Position numbers and translations under genes: made by a program | Notes under the pieces: model-generated | The model's input: the letters and a program-made list of their open reading frames with translations, nothing else | Databases searched by the model: none | Told to the model about the DNA's origin: nothing | In this document: positions 16,528-23,736 of the stretch, in pieces | How positions within the stretch are numbered: the stretch's first letter is position 1 | Layout: the number at the start of each line of letters is the position of its first letter | Assembly (NCBI GenBank): GCA_910575475.1 | Contig: CAJTGD010000040.1 | Location: forward strand, 1-52,118 | DNA: 52,118 bases | Source: Lachnospiraceae bacterium | GTDB taxonomy: Bacteria; Bacillota; Clostridia; Lachnospirales; Lachnospiraceae | Reading direction: 5' to 3'

Positions 16528-18162
16528 TTACCGCATCAGGATCTCCTCCGCAATATTCCTGGAGTGGTCGGAGATACGTTCCATACACACCAGCGCATCC
16601 AGATACACAATGCCTGCGTCCGTGTTGCACTGATTGTTTGCCAGCCGCTTCATATGCGCCGAACGGAGCTGGATCTCCAGGTCATCCGCCTGGCTCTCCT
16701 TCTCAATGACCTTCAATGCCTTTTCCTTATCGTTTTCCGCAAATGCCTCTGCCGCGTACCGATAGCTGTCCAGGCAGACGCGAGTCATCTCCCGCAATTC
16801 CGCAGTGCCTTTTTCGGAAAATTCTGCCTTCCGGTCAGACAATGTCTCGGCAAATTCGGAAATATTTTCACAGTAGTCACTGATCCGTTCCATATCCGAT
16901 AAGATCTGCAGAAGGCTTGCCACATGCTGGTGCTCCTTCTCATTCAGCGACAGGGAGCTTAACCGGACCACATACCCCGTAATCCCGCTGCACAGGCCGT
17001 CCACCGTCTCTTCTTCCTCCCGGATCTTGCGGATCTGCCTCTCGTCCTTCGAGAACATGACCTCTTCCGCCCGGTCCGCGGTTCTTGCCACAATATGTCC
17101 CATTCTGGCGATCTCGCTGACTACAGACTGCAGAGCGATCCCCGGCGTCTCCAGCATACGTTCGTCGAGAAGTACCTTGCTCTCATCGTTGTCCTTGTCA
17201 TCCTCTCTTTCCAGCTTCTTCGCCAGCTTGATGATCAGGTCGGATACCGGGAACAGGAGGACTGTCGTACCGATATTGAAGATCGTATGCACCGTACTGA
17301 TCTCTGTCTGCGTGATCATGCCGGTACCCGCTGCCGGGAATACCACTTTGAACAGCACAATGGCTACGATACTGAACAGCACCGTACCGATGATATTGAA
17401 CAGAAGATGCATCACAGCCGCCGTCTTCGCCGTCTTCTTTGCACCGATACTGGACATGATGGCGGTCACGCAGGTACCGATGTTCTGGCCCATGATGATA
17501 TACACCGCCGCGTTAAAGGGAACCAGCCCTGCGGCGGAAAGGCTCTGCAGAATACCCACGGACGCGGAGGAGCTCTGGATCACCGCAGTCACCACCGCGC
17601 CGGCGATAATACCAAGGAACGGATTGTGCCCCAGGGTAATGAACAGATTGCGGAAGCCTTCCGAATCCTGCAGCGGCGCGACGGAGGCCGACATGGTCGT
17701 GATTCCTACGAAAAGAAGTCCGAAGCCAATAATAATACTGGAAATGTCCTTGGTGGAACGCCTTGTTCCCGTCAGCATCACGATCACGCCCAGCATGATC
17801 GCCACCGGAGCCAGGTTGCCGGGACTTAAGAACTTGGCCCACTCCACACTGGATACCAGCCATCCAGTTACCGTTGTACCGATATTGGCGCCCATGATAA
17901 CGCCCATCGCCTGATTCAGGCTCATAATCCCCGCGTTGACAAAGCCTACCACCATGACCGTGGTTGCGGAAGAGCTCTGGATCACCGCCGTGATCAACGC
18001 GCCTAAAAGCACGCCGAAAAATTTATTTCTCGTCAAAGCCTCCAGCATCGTTTTCATTTTATTGCCGGCGGCATTTTCCAGCCCCTGCGCCATGATCTGC
18101 ATGCCGTAAATGAACATGCCAAGTCCCCCGATAAAGGGGATGATAATGTTTACATAATCCAT
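16528..18162 (-). CDS. Na/Pi cotransporter with PhoU-like tail
   Basis: A 544-residue NptA/PNaS-family protein. Two inverted repeats each contain the phosphate/sodium motif QSSSA (at 62-66 and again near 188), with GANIGTTVT and GQNIGTCVT loops. After about eight membrane segments, residues from about 335 form a helical PhoU-like domain. It would import phosphate with sodium. It heads an operon with the two-component system, and a 16-bp inverted repeat lies upstream at 18209-18250. GGAGG precedes ATG 18162. Confidence 0.9.
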   Translation of the reverse strand: MDYVNIIIPFIGGLGMFIYGMQIMAQGLENAAGNKMKTMLEALTRNKFFGVLLGALITAVIQSSSATTVMVVGFVNAGIMSLNQAMGVIMGANIGTTVTGWLVSSVEWAKFLSPGNLAPVAIMLGVIVMLTGTRRSTKDISSIIIGFGLLFVGITTMSASVAPLQDSEGFRNLFITLGHNPFLGIIAGAVVTAVIQSSSASVGILQSLSAAGLVPFNAAVYIIMGQNIGTCVTAIMSSIGAKKTAKTAAVMHLLFNIIGTVLFSIVAIVLFKVVFPAAGTGMITQTEISTVHTIFNIGTTVLLFPVSDLIIKLAKKLEREDDKDNDESKVLLDERMLETPGIALQSVVSEIARMGHIVARTADRAEEVMFSKDERQIRKIREEEETVDGLCSGITGYVVRLSSLSLNEKEHQHVASLLQILSDMERISDYCENISEFAETLSDRKAEFSEKGTAELREMTRVCLDSYRYAAEAFAENDKEKALKVIEKESQADDLEIQLRSAHMKRLANNQCNTDAGIVYLDALVCMERISDHSRNIAEEILMR

Positions 18163-18208
18163 ATGCTTTTTCCTCCCTGGTAAAAAAGAGTGCGTCCCCG
18201 GAGGGTCT

Positions 18209-18250
18209 TTATTCTATAGGAAAATTGGGAGAAGTTTCCTATAGAATAAA
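18209..18250. promoter_or_regulatory. 16-bp perfect inverted repeat upstream of the Na/Pi operon
   Basis: TTTATTCTATAGGAAA and TTTCCTATAGAATAAA are exact complements separated by a 10-nt AATTGGGAGA-like centre. There is no U-run after the hairpin in either direction, and each arm contains a TATAG hexamer, so an operator is more likely than a terminator. Confidence 0.55.
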
Positions 18251-18334
18251 AAACGCTACACGAACAACATAACATTATCCCCGGTAAAAAGCAACAGGAA
18301 CTTCCATTTTCACCCATAATAAAACCGATTCCTT

Positions 18335-18691
18335 TTATTTTTTCATCCTGGGCTCAAAGGTCACGGACGCCAGATACCCAAACACCAGCGCCGCGGATAT
18401 CCCTACCGCGCTTGCCTTGAAGCCTCCCTGGAAGATTCCCAGAAAGCCGCTTTTATCCACAGCCTCCTTCACGCCCTGCCACAGTACGTTGCCAAAGCCC
18501 AGCAGAGGAACGCTCGCCCCGGCCCCAGCAAAATCCTGAAACGGCTTGTAAATATTGCAGAAGCCGAGAACCGCGCCGCTGCATACCAGCAGCACCATGA
18601 CCCGTCCCGGCATCAGCTTGGTTCGGTCCAGTAAGATCTGCACCAGCGCACAGATCAGTCCTCCGATCAAAAATGCTTTTACATAATCCAC
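18335..18691 (-). CDS. spoVAE: Stage V sporulation protein AE
   Basis: A 118-residue membrane protein of the SpoVAE family, part of the channel that moves dipicolinic acid into the developing spore and out at germination. Four hydrophobic stretches are visible, with VDYVKAFLIGGLICALVQILLDRTKL at the N-terminus and the GAGASVPLLGFGN loop. GTG 18691 lies 8 nt behind AAGGAGG, making it the start; no ATG fits. It follows spoVAD on the same strand with a 126-nt gap that contains a hairpin. Confidence 0.92.
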   Translation of the reverse strand: MDYVKAFLIGGLICALVQILLDRTKLMPGRVMVLLVCSGAVLGFCNIYKPFQDFAGAGASVPLLGFGNVLWQGVKEAVDKSGFLGIFQGGFKASAVGISAALVFGYLASVTFEPRMKK

Positions 18692-18738
18692 GTTCTTTTC
18701 CTCCTTCAATCTGCTCTTGCAGCTTATATGTTTTCGCA

Positions 18739-18763
18739 GGACAGCGCAGACAATGCGCTATCC
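18739..18763 (-). other. Hairpin between spoVAD and spoVAE
   Basis: A 10-bp stem (GGACAGCGCA with TGCGCTATCC, one wobble) and a 5-nt loop, with no U-run. It could tune the amount of spoVAE message. Confidence 0.4.
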
Positions 18764-18817
18764 TGTGCTGATCCGTTACTTCTTCACATTTCTTTTCCCT
18801 GTGGAACAATGTTCAGA

Positions 18818-19855
18818 TCAGTTCACATGCTCCAGCACGATCCCATGAGCAATCCCCGGAACACTGGCCCCTTCATTAAAGCTGACCGTTGACAGCAGCG
18901 CTCCCGTGGGTACAAAGAGCACCCGCTTCCACTCCCCTTTGCGCAGCTTCGGCAGAATATATGAGGCCAGTGTCACAGCCGCGCAGCCGCAGCCGCTTCC
19001 TCCCGCATGGGTGTCCTGGGTCTTCTGGTCAAAGATCACCATCCCGCAGTCCATATGCTTGACCCGGATATCATACCCCTTGTCCTGTACCAGGTCGAAC
19101 AGGATATCCTGTCCCACATACCCCAGATCCCCTGTGACGATCCTGTCATAGTCCTCCACAGTCCTTCCGAAATCCTGCAGGTTTTGTACGATCGTGTCCA
19201 TGGCGGCCGGGGCCATACAGGCTCCCATGTTCTGAGAATCCTTCAGACCGTAATCTACAATCTTTCCTACTGTTACGCCAGAGATCCGCACATGGCTCTT
19301 CTCCGTCCCCACCAGGAACGCGCCGCTCCCTGTCACCGTCCAGTGTGCCGACAGCGGGCGCTGGTTCGCGTACCCAAGGGGAAAACGAAATTCCTTCTCC
19401 GCGCTTCCGAAATGGCTGGAGGTCACCGCAAGCATACAGTCCCCATAGCCCGCGGCCACGCTCATGGCGCTCAGTGCCAGCGCTTCCCCGGAGGTGGAGC
19501 AGGCACCATAGAGCCCGAACAGCGGAATCTGCAGAGACTCGACCCCCATGGATGTGGCGATCCCCTGCCGGAGCAGATCCCCGCCGAATAAAAACCGGAC
19601 GGACTCCGGCTTTACATGCGCCTTTCCAAGTGCAAGCACACAGGCCTCTTTCTGCATATTGCTTTCTGCCTCTTCCCAGGTTTTTGCTCCGAACAGGTCG
19701 TCCTGATTCGTCACATCGAATAGCTTTCCCAGAGGTCCTTCCGACTCCTTGCTTCCCACAACCGAACCGCTGCTGATGATATAAGGAGAAGCTTCAAAGC
19801 TGATGCTCTGCGCCCCTTTGATCTGATTCATTTTCGTTTTCAATTCCTGTCCCAA
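18818..19855 (-). CDS. spoVAD: Stage V sporulation protein AD
   Basis: A 345-residue thiolase-fold SpoVAD, the dipicolinate-binding component of the SpoVA channel. Conserved blocks include GPLGKLFD, GDLLRQ, GLYGACSTS, TVTGSGAFLV, MAPAAMDTI, GDLGYVGQDIL, HAGGSGCGCAAV and VPTGALLS. The TTG at 19855 has GGGG 7 nt upstream; ATG 19831 is a possible alternative. A sigma-G-type promoter lies at 19957-19987. Unusually, spoVAC is transcribed divergently rather than leading this operon. Confidence 0.93.
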   Translation of the reverse strand: MGQELKTKMNQIKGAQSISFEASPYIISSGSVVGSKESEGPLGKLFDVTNQDDLFGAKTWEEAESNMQKEACVLALGKAHVKPESVRFLFGGDLLRQGIATSMGVESLQIPLFGLYGACSTSGEALALSAMSVAAGYGDCMLAVTSSHFGSAEKEFRFPLGYANQRPLSAHWTVTGSGAFLVGTEKSHVRISGVTVGKIVDYGLKDSQNMGACMAPAAMDTIVQNLQDFGRTVEDYDRIVTGDLGYVGQDILFDLVQDKGYDIRVKHMDCGMVIFDQKTQDTHAGGSGCGCAAVTLASYILPKLRKGEWKRVLFVPTGALLSTVSFNEGASVPGIAHGIVLEHVN

Positions 19856-19956
19856 ACCAATTCCCCTTTTCCGATCCGGCTGTTTTCATCTCTGCATACA
19901 TGTCTGCCGCCTCACAGCACTGCCCGAATCTTTTCACCGGATTCATTTTTGAAAAA

Positions 19957-19987
19957 TAGTATAAGATGATCGGAGGGATTTTATTCA
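19957..19987 (-). promoter_or_regulatory. Sigma-G-type promoter of spoVAD
   Basis: On the minus strand TGAATA (19982-19987), an 18-bp spacer and TATACTA (19957-19963) match the forespore consensus TGAATA/CATACTA. It is back to back with the spoVAC promoter. Confidence 0.65.
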
Positions 19988-19993
19988 CGGTTC

Positions 19994-20023
19994 TGAATAA
20001 GATCTTATATTTTCCAGATACTA
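19994..20023 (+). promoter_or_regulatory. Sigma-G-type promoter of spoVAC
   Basis: TGAATA (19994-19999), a 17-bp spacer and GATACTA (20017-20023). Its -35 and that of spoVAD form an inverted repeat with a 6-nt centre (TTATTCA...TGAATAA, 19981-20000). Confidence 0.65.
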
Positions 20024-20152
20024 TAAATCAGCCGGCAAGAGAGAGGGACACTTTCCAACTGTACGGTTGGATGCTCCAGGGAGCCTTCGACCTGCTCATT
20101 CAGTCGGAAACCCTTTTGACAGGCAAAATCATATGATCTGTGAGGTAAGAAT

Positions 20153-20611
20153 ATGGATAAAACACAAAAAATGAAGCAGGAAAAGCAATACGAAGCTTAT
20201 GTAAAGCAAAAGACTCCGGTCCATAATATCTGGCTGAATATGGGAAAGGCATTTGTCACCGGAGGGATCATCTGCACCGCAGGACAGTTCATCTACAATT
20301 ACTGCAAGGTCCGGGAGCTCTCCAAGGATGCCTGCAGCGGATGGACCTCCCTGCTGCTGATCCTTCTCAGCATCATCCTGACCGGAATGAATGTCTACCC
20401 GAAGATCGCGAAATGGGGAGGAGCCGGCGCGCTGGTGCCCATTACCGGATTCGCCAATTCCGTTGCCGCCCCGGCCATCGAATACAAAAAGGAAGGGCAG
20501 GTATTCGGGATCGGATGTAAGATCTTTACCATCGCGGGCCCGGTCATACTGTACGGAATCTTTACCACCTGGGTCCTGGGCTTCCTGTACTGGCTTTGGG
20601 GGATCATGTAA
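20153..20611 (+). CDS. spoVAC: Stage V sporulation protein AC
   Basis: A 152-residue SpoVAC, the mechanosensitive membrane component of the dipicolinate channel. After a charged N-terminus come several hydrophobic helices, with GGIICTAGQFIYNYC, the loop GGAGALVPITGFANSVAAPAIE and a C-terminal GPVILYGIFTTWVLGFLYWL. GAGGT lies upstream of ATG 20153. It stands alone on the plus strand, whereas spoVAD and spoVAE are on the minus strand, so the usual AC-AD-AE order has been split by an inversion or rearrangement. Confidence 0.93.
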   Translation: MDKTQKMKQEKQYEAYVKQKTPVHNIWLNMGKAFVTGGIICTAGQFIYNYCKVRELSKDACSGWTSLLLILLSIILTGMNVYPKIAKWGGAGALVPITGFANSVAAPAIEYKKEGQVFGIGCKIFTIAGPVILYGIFTTWVLGFLYWLWGIM

Positions 20612-20720
20612 ATATATTTACAGGTATATGGAGAGCCCGGCATCGGAAGACTTTCCGTATACAGCGGTATACAGAAAGCCTGTCACTGGCAGCCTTTCTG
20701 CATACGATGGTATTCAAAGA

Positions 20721-20751
20721 GCAGGTAACCGACCGGATACCTGCCCTTTTT
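20721..20751 (+). terminator. Terminator of spoVAC
   Basis: Stem GCAGGTA/TACCTGC with a 10-nt loop, followed by CCTTTTT. Another imperfect hairpin (20650-20679) lies just upstream in the same gap. Confidence 0.7.
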
Positions 20752-20849
20752 GAAATGTTTGTGCTGAACGCCGGATAGACTCACAGCCGATAAAATCTGC
20801 CGCGCATTGACATATGATGCATACAGTCTGTAATCATCCCGGCCGGCGG

Positions 20850-21266
20850 CTACCAGCGTTTCAGCAAATAAATAAACGCCCCCAGCCCGCGCCCAAGGGC
20901 CATGCTGAGGATAAAAGCCACGCTGTAGCGCACGATCTTCAGCCTTCGGATAAAGATGGGAAATACATTCAGCACCTCCGCAAGGGCCATGGCCCAGCAC
21001 CCTACAAAGATTCCGGCCAGCAGCCCGAACACCGGAAGCAGAAACCCAAGGTATCCCATCTGGGGGCGGAAGATCGAGATCAGATTTCCGGCCACGCCTC
21101 CCAAGGCGGCGCAGTCCTCATAGAGAAGGATCTTGTCCGCCGTATGGGTCCGGTCCGCAAAGTCCGCGATCACGCCCAGCTCCACGATCAGGGCGAACAG
21201 TCCCCCTGCAATGACGACTCCCGAGCTAAGACCGATGACTCCCAGAAGGATCTGCCGTACCCACAT
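20850..21266 (-). CDS. spoVAB: Stage V sporulation protein AB
   Basis: A 138-residue hydrophobic protein of the SpoVAB family, a SpoVA-operon product that supports dipicolinate uptake. Four membrane segments and the central YEDCAALGGVAGNLISIF segment are typical. I start at ATG 21266 (MWVRQILLG) with GGAG close upstream; an in-frame ATG at 21293 gives nine more residues. Either way it overlaps the 3' end of spoVAA, so translation is coupled. Confidence 0.88.
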   Translation of the reverse strand: MWVRQILLGVIGLSSGVVIAGGLFALIVELGVIADFADRTHTADKILLYEDCAALGGVAGNLISIFRPQMGYLGFLLPVFGLLAGIFVGCWAMALAEVLNVFPIFIRRLKIVRYSVAFILSMALGRGLGAFIYLLKRW

Positions 21267-21903
21267 CCAGCTCCGCCCCCTTTCTTGACGCATTTTCGAT
21301 CAGAGTGGTCTGAATGTCATTTTCATAGACCCGCATCTGCACCTCCAAAGGCGTAGGATCCACGGTAAATCTTTTCTTGCCGAAATGATTAAAAAATACC
21401 AGGATCCCGATGGTGATGCCCACGGAATAGCTGACCTCCATGATGGAAAATCCATCCGACCCGGAGCCCATGATAAATTCATACATCTGGGAAAACAGAT
21501 CGGAAACCGACGCGTCGTTGTTAAATGCCATGATCGCAAATGCAGATCCCGCAAAGGTCAGCATCGCCACAAATATCGTCTTAATGAGATGCACCGCCAT
21601 GCCCGGGGTTTTCTGATCCTCGTAGGTCACAATAATGTCTGTCTCCCCCATGTTCTGAATATCCACACCCGGATATTTTTCATGGATACAGGCAATGATC
21701 TTCAATATGGAGATCACATACCTGTGCTTCCCCTGATCCGGAATTTTCAGGATCTTGAGCACCTTCAGCTTCGGGATCATAGCCTTGTTGCTGCATTCCA
21801 GGGTCAGGATGTCCCCCAGCGTGACGTCCGTCTTCGTGATCTCCACATCCCGCTCTCCTTTGATATAGACCGTTTCCTGATTAGCAGACATGATATTCTG
21901 CAC
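21226..21903 (-). CDS. spoVAA: Stage V sporulation protein AA
   Basis: About 225 residues: a soluble N-terminal half (ETVYIKGERDVEITKTDVTLGDI and PGVDIQNMGETDIIVTYE) and two membrane helices near 105-125 and 155-175, as in SpoVAA. GTG 21903 (after AGAAGG) or ATG 21891 could be the start; both overlap a short upstream ORF that ends at 21881. It is followed by the overlapping spoVAB. The promoter at 22108-22137 looks forespore-type. Confidence 0.9.
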   Translation of the reverse strand: MQNIMSANQETVYIKGERDVEITKTDVTLGDILTLECSNKAMIPKLKVLKILKIPDQGKHRYVISILKIIACIHEKYPGVDIQNMGETDIIVTYEDQKTPGMAVHLIKTIFVAMLTFAGSAFAIMAFNNDASVSDLFSQMYEFIMGSGSDGFSIMEVSYSVGITIGILVFFNHFGKKRFTVDPTPLEVQMRVYENDIQTTLIENASRKGAELDVGTADPSGSHRS

Positions 21904-22042
21904 CCGGCCTTCTGATCAGCGTCCCCGCACCGTTGGAAACCGCCTCCGCGTCATTATAGTAATAGTAAAAAATTCCGATCACCACTGCGGCAAGGACAAT
22001 GCTCATCAAGCATATCCGTATTTTTCTTCTTCCCTCTTCCAT
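21881..22042 (-). CDS. Small membrane protein upstream of spoVAA
   Basis: A 53-residue frame: a basic N-terminus (MEEGRRKIRICLM), one membrane helix (SIVLAAVVIGIFYYYY) and a short outside tail ending HVC. AGGTGG lies 6 nt before ATG 22042, and the ORF overlaps the start of spoVAA by 11-23 nt, an arrangement typical of coupled genes. I do not recognise the family. It would be made with SpoVAA/AB in the forespore if the promoter call is right. Confidence 0.6.
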   Translation of the reverse strand: MEEGRRKIRICLMSIVLAAVVIGIFYYYYNDAEAVSNGAGTLIRRPGAEYHVC

Positions 22043-22107
22043 TAAAGCCACCTGTCCTTTCTCTTGTTCTATAGAACGCAGGCCAAATCCTTTGCGCCTA
22101 TAAACAG

Positions 22108-22137
22108 TAGTATCTGAAAAATTCCCGAAAATATACC
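22108..22137 (-). promoter_or_regulatory. Sigma-F/G-type promoter of the spoVAA-AB unit
   Basis: GGTATA (22132-22137), 17-bp spacer, GATACTA (22108-22114) on the minus strand, immediately after sigF. The -10 is the same heptamer as that of spoVAC. Confidence 0.5.
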
Positions 22138-22857
22138 TCAGCAGGTTCCTTCCCGCCGCAGCGCCTCCATGATCTTTTTTTCCATCCGGGATACCTGGAC
22201 CTGTGAGATTCCCAGCTTCTTTCCCACTGCCGACTGGGTCTGATTTTGAAAATACCGGAGATAGATCAGGCGGCGCTCTTCCTTGTCCAGCGTTTCCAAA
22301 AGCTGCTGTAGCAGCATACAGTCCAGGATCTTCTCCTCCTGATGCTCCTTCTCCTCCAGCTTGTCCATCAGCCGGATCTCGCTCCCTTCCTTCTGATGGA
22401 TGGGCTTGTAGATGGATTCCACCTCCCCTCCGGCCTCCATCGCTTGGACAATTTCTTCCTTTTCCACCTGAAGGACCCGGGAAAGCTCTTCCAGAGTCGG
22501 CTCCCTGCCCAGCTTCGCAGTCATATCCTCCCTGGCCTGAAAAAGCTTATAGGACAGTTCTTTCAAAGAACGGCTTACCTTGATCATGCCGTCGTCCCGC
22601 AGAAACCTTTTGATCTCGCCGGATATCATGGGCACCGCATAGGTGGAAAAACGCACGTCATAGGACAGGTCAAATTTGTCAATCGCCTTGAGAAGCCCGA
22701 TGCTGCCGATCTGAAACAGGTCCTCCGGATCCGTGCCCCGGCCGTAGAAACGCTTCACCACGCTCCAGACCAGTCCCACATTCTCCTTCACAAGCTGCTC
22801 TCTTGCCTCCTTGTCTCCTTCGTGAGCCTTTTGAATTAAAGCGATTGTGTGGTCCAT
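22138..22857 (-). CDS. sigF: RNA polymerase sigma-F factor
   Basis: A 239-residue sigma-70-family factor that starts forespore transcription. Region 2 is clear (REQLVKENVGLVWSVVKRFYGRG, DPEDLFQIGSIGLLKAIDKFD, VRFSTYAVPMISGEIKRFLRDDG), followed by region 3 and the region 4 HTH near the end (QSAVGKKLGISQVQVSRMEKKI). It is last in spoIIAA-spoIIAB-sigF and its start overlaps the anti-sigma gene by 22 nt, which couples their synthesis. Confidence 0.95.
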   Translation of the reverse strand: MDHTIALIQKAHEGDKEAREQLVKENVGLVWSVVKRFYGRGTDPEDLFQIGSIGLLKAIDKFDLSYDVRFSTYAVPMISGEIKRFLRDDGMIKVSRSLKELSYKLFQAREDMTAKLGREPTLEELSRVLQVEKEEIVQAMEAGGEVESIYKPIHQKEGSEIRLMDKLEEKEHQEEKILDCMLLQQLLETLDKEERRLIYLRYFQNQTQSAVGKKLGISQVQVSRMEKKIMEALRREGTC

Positions 22858-23291
22858 AGATTCCTTCCTTTTCCGATTGTTTTCTCCATCCTGACCGTAG
22901 TTCCCTCGCCCGGTGCGGATTCCACCTCCACCTTATCCATAAATGCCTCCATAAATGAAAATCCCATCCCCGACCGGTCCAGTTCCGGCCGGGTCGTATA
23001 CATGGGCATCATCGCCTGGGCAACGTCCTCGATCCCTTTCCCCGTGTCCTTCACGGTCACTGCAAACCGGTTCTGTTCAATGCGGCACTTGACCGTAATT
23101 TTATGTATCTCCTGGTCATACCCATGGATGATGGAATTGGTCACCGCCTCGGAGACGGCTGTTTTCACATCAGACACCTCCTCCACCGTGGGGTTTAGCT
23201 GAGTCAGAAACGACGCCACGGCTACCCGGGCAAACCTTTCATTTGAAGAACAGCTGTCAAATATGACTTCCATTTCATTTGTGTCTCTCAT
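22836..23291 (-). CDS. spoIIAB: Anti-sigma-F factor, serine kinase
   Basis: A 151-residue GHKL ATPase that binds and holds SigF and phosphorylates SpoIIAA. The N box EAVTNSIIHGYD, the G1 box VKDTGKGIED and the GMGFSFMEAFMD segment are all present. The start ATG overlaps the spoIIAA stop (ATGA). A later ATG (MEVIFDS) is an alternative start. Confidence 0.95.
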   Translation of the reverse strand: MRDTNEMEVIFDSCSSNERFARVAVASFLTQLNPTVEEVSDVKTAVSEAVTNSIIHGYDQEIHKITVKCRIEQNRFAVTVKDTGKGIEDVAQAMMPMYTTRPELDRSGMGFSFMEAFMDKVEVESAPGEGTTVRMEKTIGKGRNLWTTQSL

Positions 23292-23602
23292 CTCTGATCC
23301 TCCTCATAAATCTGCATAATTTTTGTGACTCCTGACATCGTCAGAATCTTCTTGATCCTGGCATTGGCGTGGACGCCCCACACCTCGCCGCCGATCAGAT
23401 GGACCAGACGGTATCTTCCCATGACCGCCCCGATTCCTGAGCTGTCCATAAATTCTGTCTCCCCAAAGTCAAAAATCACATATTTGATGTGGTTGCGCTC
23501 GATCATCGCATCCGCATCCTTCCGGATCTCCTCCGCCTGGTGATGGTCCACCTCCTTCGGAAGAAAGATCGTAAGGCAATTCTCTTCTACCTGATACTTC
23601 AT
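23288..23602 (-). CDS. spoIIAA: Anti-anti-sigma factor
   Basis: A 104-residue STAS-domain protein that releases SigF by binding SpoIIAB when dephosphorylated. The phosphorylated serine lies in FMDSSGIGAVMGRY (Ser54/55). ATG 23602 is preceded by AGGAGG; the upstream frame to 23656 is not needed. The next 134 nt to the TPR gene contain no convincing promoter that I can name. Confidence 0.94.
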   Translation of the reverse strand: MKYQVEENCLTIFLPKEVDHHQAEEIRKDADAMIERNHIKYVIFDFGETEFMDSSGIGAVMGRYRLVHLIGGEVWGVHANARIKKILTMSGVTKIMQIYEEDQR

Positions 23603-23736
23603 TGATTCATACTCCTCCTCGCAACATTTAAAAAAGGACATGTATCCTCTACACATCCTTTTCTTTCGTATAACGGCAGACCCCGCTGCCTTTTTTTGCC
23701 TGACGGCAAGGTGCCGGGCGCCTTGAATCGCTGTTT

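Noticed and set aside
17095..17829. Plus-strand frames of 244 and 295 codons across the Na/Pi cotransporter
   Set aside because: They are antisense shadows of a GC-rich membrane-protein gene with clear QSSSA motifs.
20030..20110. Short dyad CCAAC...GGTTGG upstream of spoVAC
   Set aside because: Too short to separate from chance and not placed over the promoter.
23603..23736. Sigma-H promoter for the spoIIA operon
   Set aside because: One is expected, and AAGGATG is present, but the -10 and spacing are not convincing enough to place it.
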